Shown here one piece after another: positions 1-8,046 of a stretch of DNA of 50,024 bases. Position 1 is the first letter of the stretch, and every line of letters begins with the position of its first letter. Source of the DNA: Oscillospiraceae bacterium (GTDB lineage: Bacteria; Bacillota; Clostridia; Oscillospirales; Oscillospiraceae); assembly GCA_016292255.1 (NCBI GenBank), contig JAEEZZ010000055.1, forward strand, positions 1 through 50,024. Direction: 5' to 3'. The translations under genes were made by a program, and so were the position numbers. The notes under the pieces were generated by a model that worked only from the letters and a program-made list of their open reading frames with translations, ran no database searches and was not told the DNA's origin.

Positions 1-183
1 CGCCCCTACGGGTCGAACGAAGCCGGAGGTGCCTGCGGGTTGCTGGCGGCCACTGGCCGCCCCTACGGGTCGAACGAAGCCGGAGGTGCCTGCGGGTTGC
101 TGGCGGCCACTGGCCGCCCCTACGGGTCGAACGAAGCCGGAAGTGCCTGCGGGTTGCTGGCGGCCAATGGCCGCCCCTACGGG
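1..183. repeat. 57-bp tandem repeat, three copies plus a partial
   Basis: Three near-identical 57-bp units occupy 1-57, 58-114 and 115-171, followed by the first bases of a fourth. Each unit holds a GC-rich palindrome (GGCGGCCA/CTGGCCGCC) followed by CCCCTACGGG. Unit 3 has point changes (gaagt for gaggt, caatgg for cactgg). The array runs off the left edge, so its true copy number is unknown. A single copy of the same palindrome-plus-tail occurs at about 7618-7655. The reading frames through it are low-complexity and not credible genes. Confidence 0.9.
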
Positions 184-252
184 TGGGTGCGGACAGGGAA
201 CGCGGACTGCACGGCTTTTTTCTAAATAACCGCAACCCAAACCGAAAAAATC

Positions 253-262
253 CGTGTATAAT
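253..262 (+). promoter_or_regulatory. candidate promoter of the first sigma-factor operon
   Basis: TATAAT stands at 257-262, about 30 bp before the ATG at 294. No TTGACA-like box lies 17 bp upstream. GCAACC at 232-237 followed 15 bp later by CGTG at 253-256 resembles an ECF-type AAC...CGT promoter, which would fit autoregulation by the encoded sigma factor. That is inference; the start site is not determined. Confidence 0.4.
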
Positions 263-293
263 GGTGAAGGGCCCTCACGAAGGAGTTGATACG

Positions 294-851
294 ATGGAAG
301 ACAGTCAGATCGTCGCGCTGTACTGGGAGCGCAACACCGGCGCGATCGACCGCACGACGGAAAAATACGGCAAATACTGCATGGCCATCGCCCGGAATAT
401 CCTGCAAAGCCCGGAGGACGCGGAGGAGTGTGTCAACGACGCCTGGCTGGCCGCCTGGAACAGCATTCCCCCCAACCGGCCGGCAAGCCTGGCGACCTTT
501 CTCGGCAGGCTGACCCGGAACCGGGCCATTGACCGGCTGCGCGCCCAGCAGAGCAAAAAGCGGGGCGAGGGCGCAGTCTCCCTGCCGCTGGAGGAGCTGT
601 CCGAGCTGATCCCGGCGGGCGCCGGCCCGGAGTCGGAGCTCCTGTTTCAGGAGCTGGTTCAGGCGATCAACGCCTTTCTCGACACGCTGGCGGCTGCGGA
701 ACGGAACGTATTTCTCTGCCGCTACTGGTACTTTGATTCCATCGCGGAGATCGGCGTCAGCCTCGGGTTCAGCGAGAGCAAGGTGAAATCTATGCTGCAC
801 CGAACCCGGAAAAAGCTGCGCCACAGCTTGCAAAAGGAGGGATTGCTGTGA
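294..851 (+). CDS. ECF-type RNA polymerase sigma factor (sigma-70 family)
   Basis: This 185-residue protein should direct RNA polymerase to a small regulon. Region 2 spans about residues 20-85 and includes the polymerase-binding helix and the acidic EDAEECVNDAWLAAW stretch, then LGRLTRNRAIDRLR. Region 4 (about 128-183) has ERNVFLCRYWYFDSIAEIG and a recognition helix ending KVKSMLHRTRKKL. There is no region 1.1 or 3, as expected for ECF factors. The ATG at 294 was chosen because AAGGAG (280-285) precedes it; in-frame codons upstream belong to spacer. The last codons overlap the next gene (GTGA at 848-851), so the two are translationally coupled, as sigma/anti-sigma pairs often are. The signal it answers to is unknown. 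Confidence 0.88.
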   Translation: MEDSQIVALYWERNTGAIDRTTEKYGKYCMAIARNILQSPEDAEECVNDAWLAAWNSIPPNRPASLATFLGRLTRNRAIDRLRAQQSKKRGEGAVSLPLEELSELIPAGAGPESELLFQELVQAINAFLDTLAAAERNVFLCRYWYFDSIAEIGVSLGFSESKVKSMLHRTRKKLRHSLQKEGLL

Positions 852-2638
852 ATTTGGACAGCTTGCTGCTTGCCATCGGGCAGGCAAAGGAGGAATACGT
901 TCGGGAGGCCGGAGAAAAGCGGCGCACCCGGCCTGCGGCAGAGGCTGACCCTGCCCCCGTCCGGCGGGACGCGATACAGAAAGAGGCCGTTCCCGTGCAT
1001 CAGGAGACGGCCCCCCAGCGCCGCAGGAGGCAGCTTGGGCTGGCAGCGGCGATTCTGGCGCTGGTGCTGGTTTCCGGCGGGGCCTGGGCCCTGCTGCGAA
1101 GCGGGAACAGTCCCGGCGGGGCGCTGTCCGGCGGAGAACCGCCGATCAGCGGAGAGCTCGAAGCCATCACGTCGGAGCCCGCGCCCCTGTCCTCGGAGTA
1201 CGTATGGACCACCGAGACCCAGGCGCCGGACGACGCCGGCGGCGCGGAGATCACCCCGGATCCGGAATTGGAACAGGCCCTGCTGGAGCTGAAAATCGGC
1301 GGGCTCTACCTGGGCCAGCCCCAGACGGAGGTTTTGGGGCTCTACGGCGAGCCGACTGAGCGCTACGATTTGGATTACGTTGAAAAGGTACAGAACGATG
1401 GCACCCGTCGCGACAATTGGATTTACCGCTTCGCCGCTGAAAAGAGCATGCGGATCGCATTCGTTGACGCAGGCAACGGCTTCGTCGTCAACGAGATCGA
1501 CATACATGGGATAGAATTCGAAGGTGATAGACCTCTGGGCATCTATGTGGGGCAACCCTTCGAGGAAGCAGAGGCCGCATTTCGGGCGGATCCTGTGATT
1601 GGGTCAGTTATGTATATAGACGACATCGTCTATGAAAAAGCTGGGACGCGGGGGGGCGGTATTACTGCAAGTCTCACCGACCTGGAGACCGGCGTGCAGG
1701 GGTGGCTATGTTTTGGCGTCTGTTATTTCGACTACTATATTGAGGGCCAGCACTACGTGCAGAGCATCCATCTTGGAAGCCTCTATCCTGACCCGCCATT
1801 AGAACAGACGATTGACCCAGAACAGGAGGAAATCAACCATCGCTTTGACAGTAATGAGATCACCGTTTGGCTGGCGGAGGTCGATAGCTGGCAGGGTCAA
1901 AGCTTCCGGGACGCGGAGGCCAAGGTGCTGGAAATGGCCTTTGCCATCTCCCTGCCGGAGCCCTGGGACTACGACGGCTCCGCCCCCATCGCCGTGCTGG
2001 ATTTCCACACCGACGCCGTGGTGCAGCTCTACGACGCGGCGGGCCACGCGGGCATCTTCCATCTGAGGGACCGGGCCGCCTTTGAGCAGGGCCTTGCCGC
2101 AGGGGATCCGGGCCGAGGCCTGGAGCTCTGGGAGTACGGCTGTCTGGGGCCCGACGTGCTGCCGGTGACGCTGGATCCCTACGCCCGGGCCGCGGATTGG
2201 GACCTGAATCATGCCGTCGGCACCAAGCTCCAGGAGCTGATCGACGCAGCCCGGGCCAAGGACGCAGCCCTGTTCGTCTCCACCGACGGGAAGGTCCTTC
2301 TCTTCCGGGAGAAAGGGCATTACGTGATCGCGGGGGCCTTCGCGGGCGGGGAAGAAATCAGCGCCTACGGAGAGTTCTACGAGGATCACACGGAGCTGAT
2401 CCGCACGGTGGGCTTCCCGATGATCGACCCCACCCTGGAAAAGCTGATGGGGATGGACTACGACGCGCTTCGCGCCATGTACGGGGAGCCGGCCTTTGAG
2501 ACGCTGGTAGACGGCGTATCCTGCCCCGGTTACGTCACCAGCGGCGGCTATCTGGCGATCCTGCGCCTGCGGGACGGGAAGGTGACAGCCCTGATGCTCT
2601 ACGACCACTCTGACACAGCGGTAAGCGTCGTCCAGTGA
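848..2638 (+). CDS. single-pass membrane protein, probable anti-sigma factor/sensor
   Basis: A 596-residue protein starting at a GTG that overlaps the sigma-factor stop. The first ~57 residues are charged and presumably cytoplasmic. One membrane segment follows (about 58-80, LGLAAAILALVLVSGGAWAL), then a long extracytoplasmic part. Two segments look related: LKIGGLYLGQPQTEVLGLYGEP near residue 150 and LEKLMGMDYDALRAMYGEP near residue 538, so the outside part may be built from repeated small modules. Membrane topology plus coupling to an ECF sigma factor argue for an anti-sigma/sensor role, but no classical zinc anti-sigma HxxxCxxC motif is visible. A palindromic intergenic element begins right at the stop codon. 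Confidence 0.6.
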   Translation: MNLDSLLLAIGQAKEEYVREAGEKRRTRPAAEADPAPVRRDAIQKEAVPVHQETAPQRRRRQLGLAAAILALVLVSGGAWALLRSGNSPGGALSGGEPPISGELEAITSEPAPLSSEYVWTTETQAPDDAGGAEITPDPELEQALLELKIGGLYLGQPQTEVLGLYGEPTERYDLDYVEKVQNDGTRRDNWIYRFAAEKSMRIAFVDAGNGFVVNEIDIHGIEFEGDRPLGIYVGQPFEEAEAAFRADPVIGSVMYIDDIVYEKAGTRGGGITASLTDLETGVQGWLCFGVCYFDYYIEGQHYVQSIHLGSLYPDPPLEQTIDPEQEEINHRFDSNEITVWLAEVDSWQGQSFRDAEAKVLEMAFAISLPEPWDYDGSAPIAVLDFHTDAVVQLYDAAGHAGIFHLRDRAAFEQGLAAGDPGRGLELWEYGCLGPDVLPVTLDPYARAADWDLNHAVGTKLQELIDAARAKDAALFVSTDGKVLLFREKGHYVIAGAFAGGEEISAYGEFYEDHTELIRTVGFPMIDPTLEKLMGMDYDALRAMYGEPAFETLVDGVSCPGYVTSGGYLAILRLRDGKVTALMLYDHSDTAVSVVQ

Positions 2639-2675
2639 GGGGGGCCGCCCCTACGGCGGGTGCGCGAGGGAAAAG

Positions 2676-2802
2676 GCGGGCTAATAGCCCGCGCTACAGA
2701 TGGGTGCGTGGGAGGAACGCGGACGAGCAATACCCATGAAGGGCACAGGTGCTCGCCCCTACGGCGGGTGCGTGGCGGGGAAAAGGCGGGCTAATAGCCC
2801 GC
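2676..2802. repeat. two copies of a GCGGGCT-AAT-AGCCCGC hairpin element
   Basis: The perfect hairpin is at 2676-2692 and again at 2786-2802, each preceded by GGGAAAAG and followed by GCTAC. A third copy with the same flanks is at 7895-7911. The stretch between them carries a different element (GGACGAGC...CACAGGTGCTCGCCCCTACGG) that recurs near 7508. Confidence 0.85.
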
Positions 2803-2856
2803 GCTACGGCGGGGGCGGGATTGAGGCCGGGTTCTTTCTCTCTACAAAGAGAAAGT

Positions 2857-2946
2857 CTATCTCTTTCCCTATGTCGATCTCTATCCATATACCTATTCCT
2901 AACACTATATCTATATCTATACCTATACCTAAACCTATCTCTATAC
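2857..2946. repeat. hexanucleotide array (CTATAY-like), about 15 units in register
   Basis: From 2857 to 2946 the sequence can be cut into 15 consecutive hexamers of the pattern CTATNN. They are degenerate on the left and nearly perfect on the right (CTATAT twice, CTATAC twice, CTAAAC, CTATCT, CTATAC). It is strongly AT-biased and pyrimidine-rich against the GC-rich surroundings. Confidence 0.85.
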
Positions 2947-3113
2947 ACGCCCGGCGGGAACGGGAACGAGGGGAAAAAGCCTTGTTTTTCCTTGGTTTTC
3001 GGACCCGCGTTTGAAAAAAGAACGGCGATTTTTTTGCGGGTTTGCACCGGGAAGCACCCGGGAAGCACAGGGAAGCTGTTCGAATCCAGGGCGGAACTTA
3101 CAGGATATTTGAC

Positions 3114-3163
3114 AAAAACCAGACGGGCCCGAAGCGTTGCCGCAGAAGAACCGTCTGGTTTTT
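3114..3163 (+). terminator. isolated rho-independent-terminator-like hairpin
   Basis: AAAAACCAGACGG (3114-3126) pairs perfectly with CCGTCTGGTTTTT (3151-3163), with a 24-nt loop and a T-run. It lies about 475 bp past the nearest plus-strand gene, so it may end a small unannotated transcript rather than the sigma operon. Confidence 0.55.
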
Positions 3164-3340
3164 TATCAGTTTTTTGCCGCGTTGTGACGAAGAATTGGAA
3201 AAAAATCAGTGGGTTGCACCGGAAAAAACGGGGAAAATGTGCGGTTTTCCACCGTGATCCACAGGTTTTCCACAGGGATTTCAACAGGGATGTAGGGACG
3301 GCACCCTGCCGTCCGCGTCTCCCGTAGGGACGGCACCCTG

Positions 3341-3480
3341 CCGCGGGGTACGGATTCTTCGCGTTGCTCAGAATGACGGAGGCGGGCCGCGGGGGGTACG
3401 GATTCTTCGCGTTGCTCAGAATGACGGGGGCGGGCCGCGGGGTACGGATTCTTCGCGTTGCTCAGAATGACGGGGGCGGG
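3341..3480. repeat. 46-48-bp tandem repeat, three copies
   Basis: GGTACGGATTCTTCGC begins at about 3347, 3395 and 3441. Each copy continues through GTTGCTCAGAATGACGG and a GGCGGGCCGCGG spacer that differs by a base or two. The array ends 13 bp before the stop of the minus-strand ABC gene, so it would be in that transcript's 3' region. Confidence 0.88.
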
Positions 3481-3493
3481 AACGGGGGCTGCG

Positions 3494-5236
3494 TCAGATC
3501 TGCCAGGCTGCGCTGGCGCTCTGGAGCTGGGTCATGCGGCGGAAGATGCCGTTTTCCTTTTGCAGCAGGGCTGCGGGACTGCCCTCCTCCACCACCTTGC
3601 CCTCGGCCAGGACGACGATCTTGTCCGCTGCCTGGACCGTACGCATCCGGTGGGCGATGACCAGAACGGTCTTCCCCACCAGCAGGCGGGACAGGGCCTC
3701 CTGCACCTTCGTCTCGTTCTCCACGTCCAGGGAGGCCGTGGCCTCGTCCAGCAGGACGATGGGGGCGTTTTTCAGCAGGGCCCGGGCGATGGAAATGCGC
3801 TGGCGCTCGCCGCCGGAGAGCTTGGCCCCGTTTTCCCCGATGGGGGTGGCGTAGCCCTGGGGCAGCTTCTCCACGAACTCGTCGCAGTTGGCGGCCCGGG
3901 CTGCGGCCCGCACCTCCTCATCCGTGGCCCCGTGCTTGCCCAGGCGGATATTCTCCATCACGGTGTCATCAAAGAGCACCACGTCCTGGAAGACCATGGA
4001 ATAGTCGCTCAGCAGCACCTCCGGGTCCACGCTCTGGATATCCACGCCGCCGACACGGATGGCCCCCCGCTGGTAGTCCCAAAGTCTGGCGGCCAGACGG
4101 GCGCAGGTGCTCTTGCCGGAGCCGGAGGGGCCCACCAGGGCCGTGACCTCCCCTTCCTTCGCCGTGAAGCTCACCCCCCGCAGGACCTGCTCGTTGTCGT
4201 AGGCGAAGCCCACGTTCTCAAAGACGATGTCGTGGCCCTTGGGCTCGAAGCGCGCCGCGCCCTCCGCGGTCTCCTTGTCGCAAATCTCCATAAGGCGGGC
4301 GGCGGAGACCTGGGACATGAACATCTCCGCGATCAGCGCGAGGGCCTGGTCGAAGGGGGCGTAGATCCGGGTAATGGCCATGAGGAAGAGGAACAGGGGC
4401 ATAAAGCTGATCTTGCCGGACAGGATCAGACTCGTGCCTGTGAGGATGGTGGTAGCCACGCCCAGGCGCATGATGACGCTGGCGGCGTTGACGAAGATGC
4501 CGGTGGACAGCTCCCCCCGGAGCATGGTCTTCTCGTGCCTGTCGATCTTCTCGTTCAGTGCGTTCAGGAAGCGGTCTGACTGGTTGGTGGCCCGGATCTC
4601 CCGGATCTCCTCCAGGGTCTCCTGGATGCCGTCGGACACCTGGATGGCGGCGGCCTTCGTCTCCTCAGAGCGGCGCTTCGCCAGCTTCCGACTGCCGAAG
4701 AGCAGGCCGAAGGCCACCGGGACGCCCCAGAGGCAGGCCAGGGCCATCCGCCAGTCGTAGAGGCACAGGCCCACGGCAATGATGGCGGTGGAGAGATAGG
4801 AGCCGTAGAGATAGCCCAGGCAGTGGGACCAGACGTGCTCCAGCCGGTTCACGTCCCCCATGATGGTCTCGGTGAGGTCGGCCAGATCCCGCTTGCCGAA
4901 AAAGCTAAGAGGCAGGCGGCGCAGCCGCTCCGCCAGACCGATCCGCACCGTCTTGATCTCCCGGTAGACCAGGCCATAGGTGGACCGGTACTGCTGCAGA
5001 TGGGTGAGCAGGGACAGCACCACGAAGCCCAGCACCAGCAGGAGGAAGACCCAGGCCTTGGGCAGGGGCGCGTCCTCCGTCAGCGTCTTCATATAGCCGG
5101 ACATCATCATCTGCAAAATGCCCATGCCGCACATCACCACCAGATTGACGACGACGGTCCAGATGGTGGCCTGCACGGTGTTTTGCACGCCCTGGTCTGT
5201 CAGAGCGTATTTTCTTTGAAATTCTTTTCCGAACAT
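3494..5236 (-). CDS. ABC exporter half-transporter (membrane + ATPase), second of pair
   Basis: A 580-residue fused permease/ATPase. The N-terminal half (to about 330) has about six membrane helices of the type I exporter fold. The C-terminal half carries Walker A GPSGSGKST, signature LSGGERQR, Walker B IVLLDEATASLD and the H-loop AHR. It very probably forms a heterodimer with the upstream gene. The start at 5236 (MFGKEFQRK) was chosen because GGGGGAGG lies 8 nt upstream; it is 2 bp after the stop of the preceding gene. Control by the iron-type operator at 7418 suggests a metal or siderophore-linked substrate (IrtAB-like), but the substrate cannot be read from the sequence. Confidence 0.9.
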   Translation of the reverse strand: MFGKEFQRKYALTDQGVQNTVQATIWTVVVNLVVMCGMGILQMMMSGYMKTLTEDAPLPKAWVFLLLVLGFVVLSLLTHLQQYRSTYGLVYREIKTVRIGLAERLRRLPLSFFGKRDLADLTETIMGDVNRLEHVWSHCLGYLYGSYLSTAIIAVGLCLYDWRMALACLWGVPVAFGLLFGSRKLAKRRSEETKAAAIQVSDGIQETLEEIREIRATNQSDRFLNALNEKIDRHEKTMLRGELSTGIFVNAASVIMRLGVATTILTGTSLILSGKISFMPLFLFLMAITRIYAPFDQALALIAEMFMSQVSAARLMEICDKETAEGAARFEPKGHDIVFENVGFAYDNEQVLRGVSFTAKEGEVTALVGPSGSGKSTCARLAARLWDYQRGAIRVGGVDIQSVDPEVLLSDYSMVFQDVVLFDDTVMENIRLGKHGATDEEVRAAARAANCDEFVEKLPQGYATPIGENGAKLSGGERQRISIARALLKNAPIVLLDEATASLDVENETKVQEALSRLLVGKTVLVIAHRMRTVQAADKIVVLAEGKVVEEGSPAALLQKENGIFRRMTQLQSASAAWQI

Positions 5237-5238
5237 GA

Positions 5239-7038
5239 CTACGCCTCCCCCTTTGCGCCGATCTTCCACTGCACGGCCCGGTTGTAATCCGCCCACATCC
5301 GGGCGTAGAGGCCCCCGGCCCGGACCAGCGCCTCGTGAGTCCCGGACTCCCGGACCTGGCCGGCATCCAGCACAATGATCCTGTCCGCGCCCACCACGGT
5401 AGACAGCCGGTGGGCGATCATGATGACCGTGCGGCCCTGGGTCAGCCGGGCGAAGGCCTTCTGGATCAGCGCCTCGTTCTCCGGGTCGGCAAAGGCCGTG
5501 GCCTCGTCCAGAACCACGATGGGGGCGTCCTTCAAAATCGCCCGGGCCAGGGCAACACGCTGCTGCTCGCCCCCGGAGAGGTGGGTCCCCTCGCTGCCGA
5601 TGACCGTATCCATGCCCTTGGGGAGCTTGGCCAGGATGTCGTCGCATTGGGCGGCGGAGAGGGCCGCCTCCACCTCCTGCCGGGTGGCCTTCGGGCGGGC
5701 CGCCCGGACGTTCTCAAAAATGGAGGCCTTGAACAGCCGGTTATTCTGGAACACGAAGGCCACCTGGTCCATCAGAACCCGGGGATCCAGATCCCGGACG
5801 TCCTCGCAGCCCACCAGCACCGCGCCGCCGCTCACATCCCAGAAACGGGGGATCAAGCTGGCCGCCGTGGTCTTGCCGCCGCCGGAAGGGCCCACCAGAG
5901 CCACCGTCTGCCCCGGCTCCACCCGGAAGGAGACCCGGTCCAGGGCGGGCAGGGCCGCGCCCTGGTAGGTAAAGCTCACGTTTTTGAACTCCACGCTGTT
6001 GTCCCGGGGCGTCTGGGGGTACAGGGGAAGGGAAAGGGTGGGGGCCTTCATCACCGTGTCGATCCGGGCCAGGGCAGTCTTGGCCAGCATGGTGCCGCTG
6101 GCGGCGAACATGATCCGGGCCAGGGCCGTGGAGACGATGGCGGAGAAGACCGCGTAGAAGGCGAAGTTCGTCACGAAGTCGGCGAAGCTGCCGCTTTTCA
6201 GCGCCCCCGGCGCCAGCAGCAGGGCCGCCGGGACCAGGAAGATGAACGCGCCCTCGGTGAAGGTCAGATTGATGGATTGCGGCAGGCGGCAGACGCCGTC
6301 GGTGTAGCGCTCGGCCTTGGCGCTGTAATCCTCGATGGCCTGCCGGAAGGCCTTGAAGGAGTACACGGTCTGCTGGAACACCTTCACCACGGGGATGCCC
6401 CGGACGTACTCCGTGCCGGCCTTGCTCATATAGTCCTGGGCGCTCTGGTACTCCATCATCAGCTTGGCGTTCTTGCCCCCCATCATGGAGAACATGGCCA
6501 GAATGGAGATCACTGCCGCCAGCAGACAGGCTGCTCCCATGCGCCAGTCGAAGACGAACATCAGAACGATCATGGCGATCAGCATGGCGGCAGAGCCCAC
6601 GATGTCCGCCAGGTTGTGGGCCAGCAGGGTCTCCGTCTCGGAGGCCGCCCCGTCCAGCCGGTTCCGCAGCAGGCCGGAGGCGTTGGCGTCAAAAAAGCCC
6701 AGGGGCGTTTTCATCAGGTGGGCCATGCCCTGCTTGCGGATATTGGAGGCCGTGCGGAAGGCCGCCAGGTGGGTACACATCAGAGCGGCGAAGTACACCG
6801 CGATCCCCGCCACGGCGAAGCCGAAGGCCAGCCAGCCGTATTTGGAAACGTCCGCCGCCTTCGTCCACTCCGGGGCGACGTCGATCAGATCCCGGGCCGC
6901 CAGCCAGATGCAGACGTAGGGGGCCATGCCCAGGATCATCGCCACAGCGGAGAGCCCAAGCCCCAAAAAGGTCAGGCCCTTGTAGCTGCCCGCGTAGCCC
7001 AGCAGAACGGACAGCTCGCTTTGCTTTTTTTCTTTCAT
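5239..7038 (-). CDS. ABC exporter half-transporter (membrane + ATPase), first of pair
   Basis: A 599-residue fused permease/ATPase: membrane domain about 1-320, then Walker A GPSGGGKTT, signature LSGGEQQR, Walker B IVVLDEATA and H-loop AHRLS. The D-loop reads FADPENE instead of the usual SLD/SVD, which may mark an asymmetric dimer. ATG at 7038 follows an AGAAGG site; a TTG two codons upstream is less likely. It follows the lipoprotein gene by about 36 bp and precedes the partner by 2 bp, so the three genes form one operon. Confidence 0.9.
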   Translation of the reverse strand: MKEKKQSELSVLLGYAGSYKGLTFLGLGLSAVAMILGMAPYVCIWLAARDLIDVAPEWTKAADVSKYGWLAFGFAVAGIAVYFAALMCTHLAAFRTASNIRKQGMAHLMKTPLGFFDANASGLLRNRLDGAASETETLLAHNLADIVGSAAMLIAMIVLMFVFDWRMGAACLLAAVISILAMFSMMGGKNAKLMMEYQSAQDYMSKAGTEYVRGIPVVKVFQQTVYSFKAFRQAIEDYSAKAERYTDGVCRLPQSINLTFTEGAFIFLVPAALLLAPGALKSGSFADFVTNFAFYAVFSAIVSTALARIMFAASGTMLAKTALARIDTVMKAPTLSLPLYPQTPRDNSVEFKNVSFTYQGAALPALDRVSFRVEPGQTVALVGPSGGGKTTAASLIPRFWDVSGGAVLVGCEDVRDLDPRVLMDQVAFVFQNNRLFKASIFENVRAARPKATRQEVEAALSAAQCDDILAKLPKGMDTVIGSEGTHLSGGEQQRVALARAILKDAPIVVLDEATAFADPENEALIQKAFARLTQGRTVIMIAHRLSTVVGADRIIVLDAGQVRESGTHEALVRAGGLYARMWADYNRAVQWKIGAKGEA

Positions 7039-7074
7039 TGACAAGCCTTCTTTCTCAGCGTTTTGCTTTGCGGC

Positions 7075-7386
7075 TTACTGCCGGATCCAGCTGATGGTCC
7101 CGTCGTCCGCAGTCAGCGTCAGCACTGTCTGGCCCGCGTCGTTTACCGTCATGGTATAGGGCGCGGCCTCCGCCTCGTATTCCAGATTGCTGTAGGCCAC
7201 GTAGAGGCCGGCGCCGTCGCCCTTTTCGCCGTTGTCCACCGCGTAGGCCTCAAAGGCGGTGGTTTCGGTTTTTGCCTCCGTGACTACGCTGCCGGTGGTG
7301 GTTTTCGGTTCTGTGCTTCCGCAGCCGCTCAGCGCGCCAAACAGAAGCAGGGATGCGAGGATCAGGGAAAGTGCTTTCTTTTTCAT
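7075..7386 (-). CDS. small lipoprotein heading the ABC exporter operon
   Basis: A 103-residue protein with a lipoprotein signal peptide (MKKKALSLILASLLLFGALSGC, lipobox LSGC with Cys 22). A short Thr/Lys-rich linker and a ~70-residue domain follow, ending LTLTADDGTISWIRQ. I do not recognise the domain. AAGGAG precedes the ATG. The gene is first in the operon and its promoter region holds a perfect DtxR-type operator, so it probably serves an iron- or metal-linked task at the cell surface, perhaps as partner of the exporters. Confidence 0.8.
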   Translation of the reverse strand: MKKKALSLILASLLLFGALSGCGSTEPKTTTGSVVTEAKTETTAFEAYAVDNGEKGDGAGLYVAYSNLEYEAEAAPYTMTVNDAGQTVLTLTADDGTISWIRQ

Positions 7387-7410
7387 GGGTTCTTGTCTCC
7401 TTCTATTGCT

Positions 7411-7433
7411 ATTATCAGTTAGCTTTTGCTAAC
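7411..7433 (-). promoter_or_regulatory. DtxR-type operator within the lipoprotein-ABC promoter
   Basis: GTTAGC-TTTT-GCTAAC (7418-7433) is a perfect inverted repeat 32 bp upstream of the lipoprotein ATG. It fills the 17-bp space just upstream of a GATAAT -10 box on the minus strand (7411-7416), so a bound repressor would occlude RNA polymerase. The half-site matches those at feoA, feoB and dtxR in this window and the known DtxR/IdeR iron-box half-site (TTAGG/GGTTAG). Confidence 0.8.
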
Positions 7434-7504
7434 CTTTATGCTTTTTGATAGCCCCGCCGTTCAGCGAGGCTGTTTTTTTGATTCGTGTTCGGATCCGTAC
7501 GGGA

Positions 7505-7712
7505 AACGCGGACGAGCGATACCCATGAAGGGCACAGGTGCTCGCCCCTACGGGTGCGGTGCGTGCAGGCGCTTGCGTACCGTGGCGCACCGGTGTGCGC
7601 CGCTACGGAACCTGTGTGCGGGTTGCTGGCGGCCACTGGCCGCCCCTACGGGTGGGTGCGGGCGGGGAGGCGGACGAGTTCTGCGTGCGTAGGGACGGCA
7701 CTCTGCCGTCCG
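7505..7712. repeat. cluster of palindromic CTACG-tailed intergenic elements
   Basis: Four different elements stand in a row. At 7505-7555 is the GGACGAGC...GGTGCTCGCCCCTACGG element, shared with about 2714-2767. At 7570-7606 is the GTGGCGCA/TGTGCGCC element, shared with 33703-33735. At 7618-7655 is the GGCGGCCA/CTGGCCGCC element, the unit of the 1-183 array. At 7689-7712 is a GTAGGGACGGCA/TGCCGTCC element, shared with 3291, 7943 and 42245. Confidence 0.8.
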
Positions 7713-7762
7713 CTTTCCCCACGTTGGAAAAAGATAATAGAGAATACATAAGAGGTAATAGT

Positions 7763-7838
7763 GAATAATTGTCGGTCGCGACACCTCGAAAATGATTGTG
7801 TTTTTCAAATCGCGATTTGAAAAACTCCGACATTATTC
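7763..7838. repeat. 76-bp nested inverted repeat with a 26-bp perfect palindrome
   Basis: Outer arms are GAATAATTGTCGG (7763-7775) and CCGACATTATTC (7827-7838), complementary except for one bulged base. Inside, 7800-7825 is a perfect palindrome: GTTTTTCAAAT, CGCG, ATTTGAAAAAC. It is AT-rich unlike its surroundings. The form fits a small non-autonomous element; no second copy was seen in the window. Confidence 0.75.
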
Positions 7839-7894
7839 ATTATTCGGTTATTAAGTTTTCAGTATTCATTTAAAATTCTTCGTGCGGGGGAAAG

Positions 7895-7970
7895 GCGGGC
7901 TAATAGCCCGCGCTACAGATGAGTGCTTTCGTGCGGGGAACACGGACGGCAGAGTGCCGTCCCTACGCAC
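7895..7970. repeat. third GCGGGCTAATAGCCCGC hairpin and a GGACGGCAGAGTGCCGTCC element
   Basis: The hairpin at 7895-7911 has the same flanks (GGGAAAG, GCTACAGATG) as the copy at 2676. A second palindrome at about 7948-7966 ends CCCTACGC. Confidence 0.8.
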
Positions 7971-7997
7971 CCCGTTCCCTGTTCCCTGTTCCCTGAA

Positions 7998-8046
7998 TTA
8001 TGCATTATGCATTATGCATTTTGCATCTTGCATTTTGCATTCCGCA
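7998..8046. repeat. heptamer array (TTATGCA-like), seven units
   Basis: Seven heptamers lie in perfect register: TTATGCA three times, then TTTTGCA, TCTTGCA, TTTTGCA, TTCCGCA. GTTCCCT is repeated three times just upstream. The array ends 4 bp from the stop of a truncated ZIP-transporter stub. Confidence 0.85.

Larger units (their letters stand above)
2639..3493. other. 855-bp repeat-rich intergenic region
   Basis: No convincing gene is present. From left to right it holds two copies of a GGCGGGCTA hairpin element, one copy (about 2714-2767) of an element shared with 7505-7555, a hexanucleotide array, a lone terminator-like hairpin, several DnaA-box-like TTTTCCAC motifs (3245-3274), two GTAGGGACGGCA elements (3291-3345) and a 46-48-bp tandem array. 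It separates the plus-strand sigma operon from the convergent minus-strand ABC operon. Confidence 0.8.

Noticed and set aside
29..229. Pro/Gly/Trp-rich frames across the 57-bp repeats
   Set aside because: Pure translation of tandem repeats running into a promoter region; no SD.
3245..3274. Cluster of TTTTCCAC/TGATCCACA motifs like DnaA boxes, possible origin
   Set aside because: Only one of three fits the relaxed consensus, there is no dnaA/dnaN context and no AT-rich unwinding region adjacent.
7998..8046. Heptamer array as plasmid iterons
   Set aside because: Units are only 7 bp, degenerate, and no replication gene lies nearby; slippage repeat is simpler.
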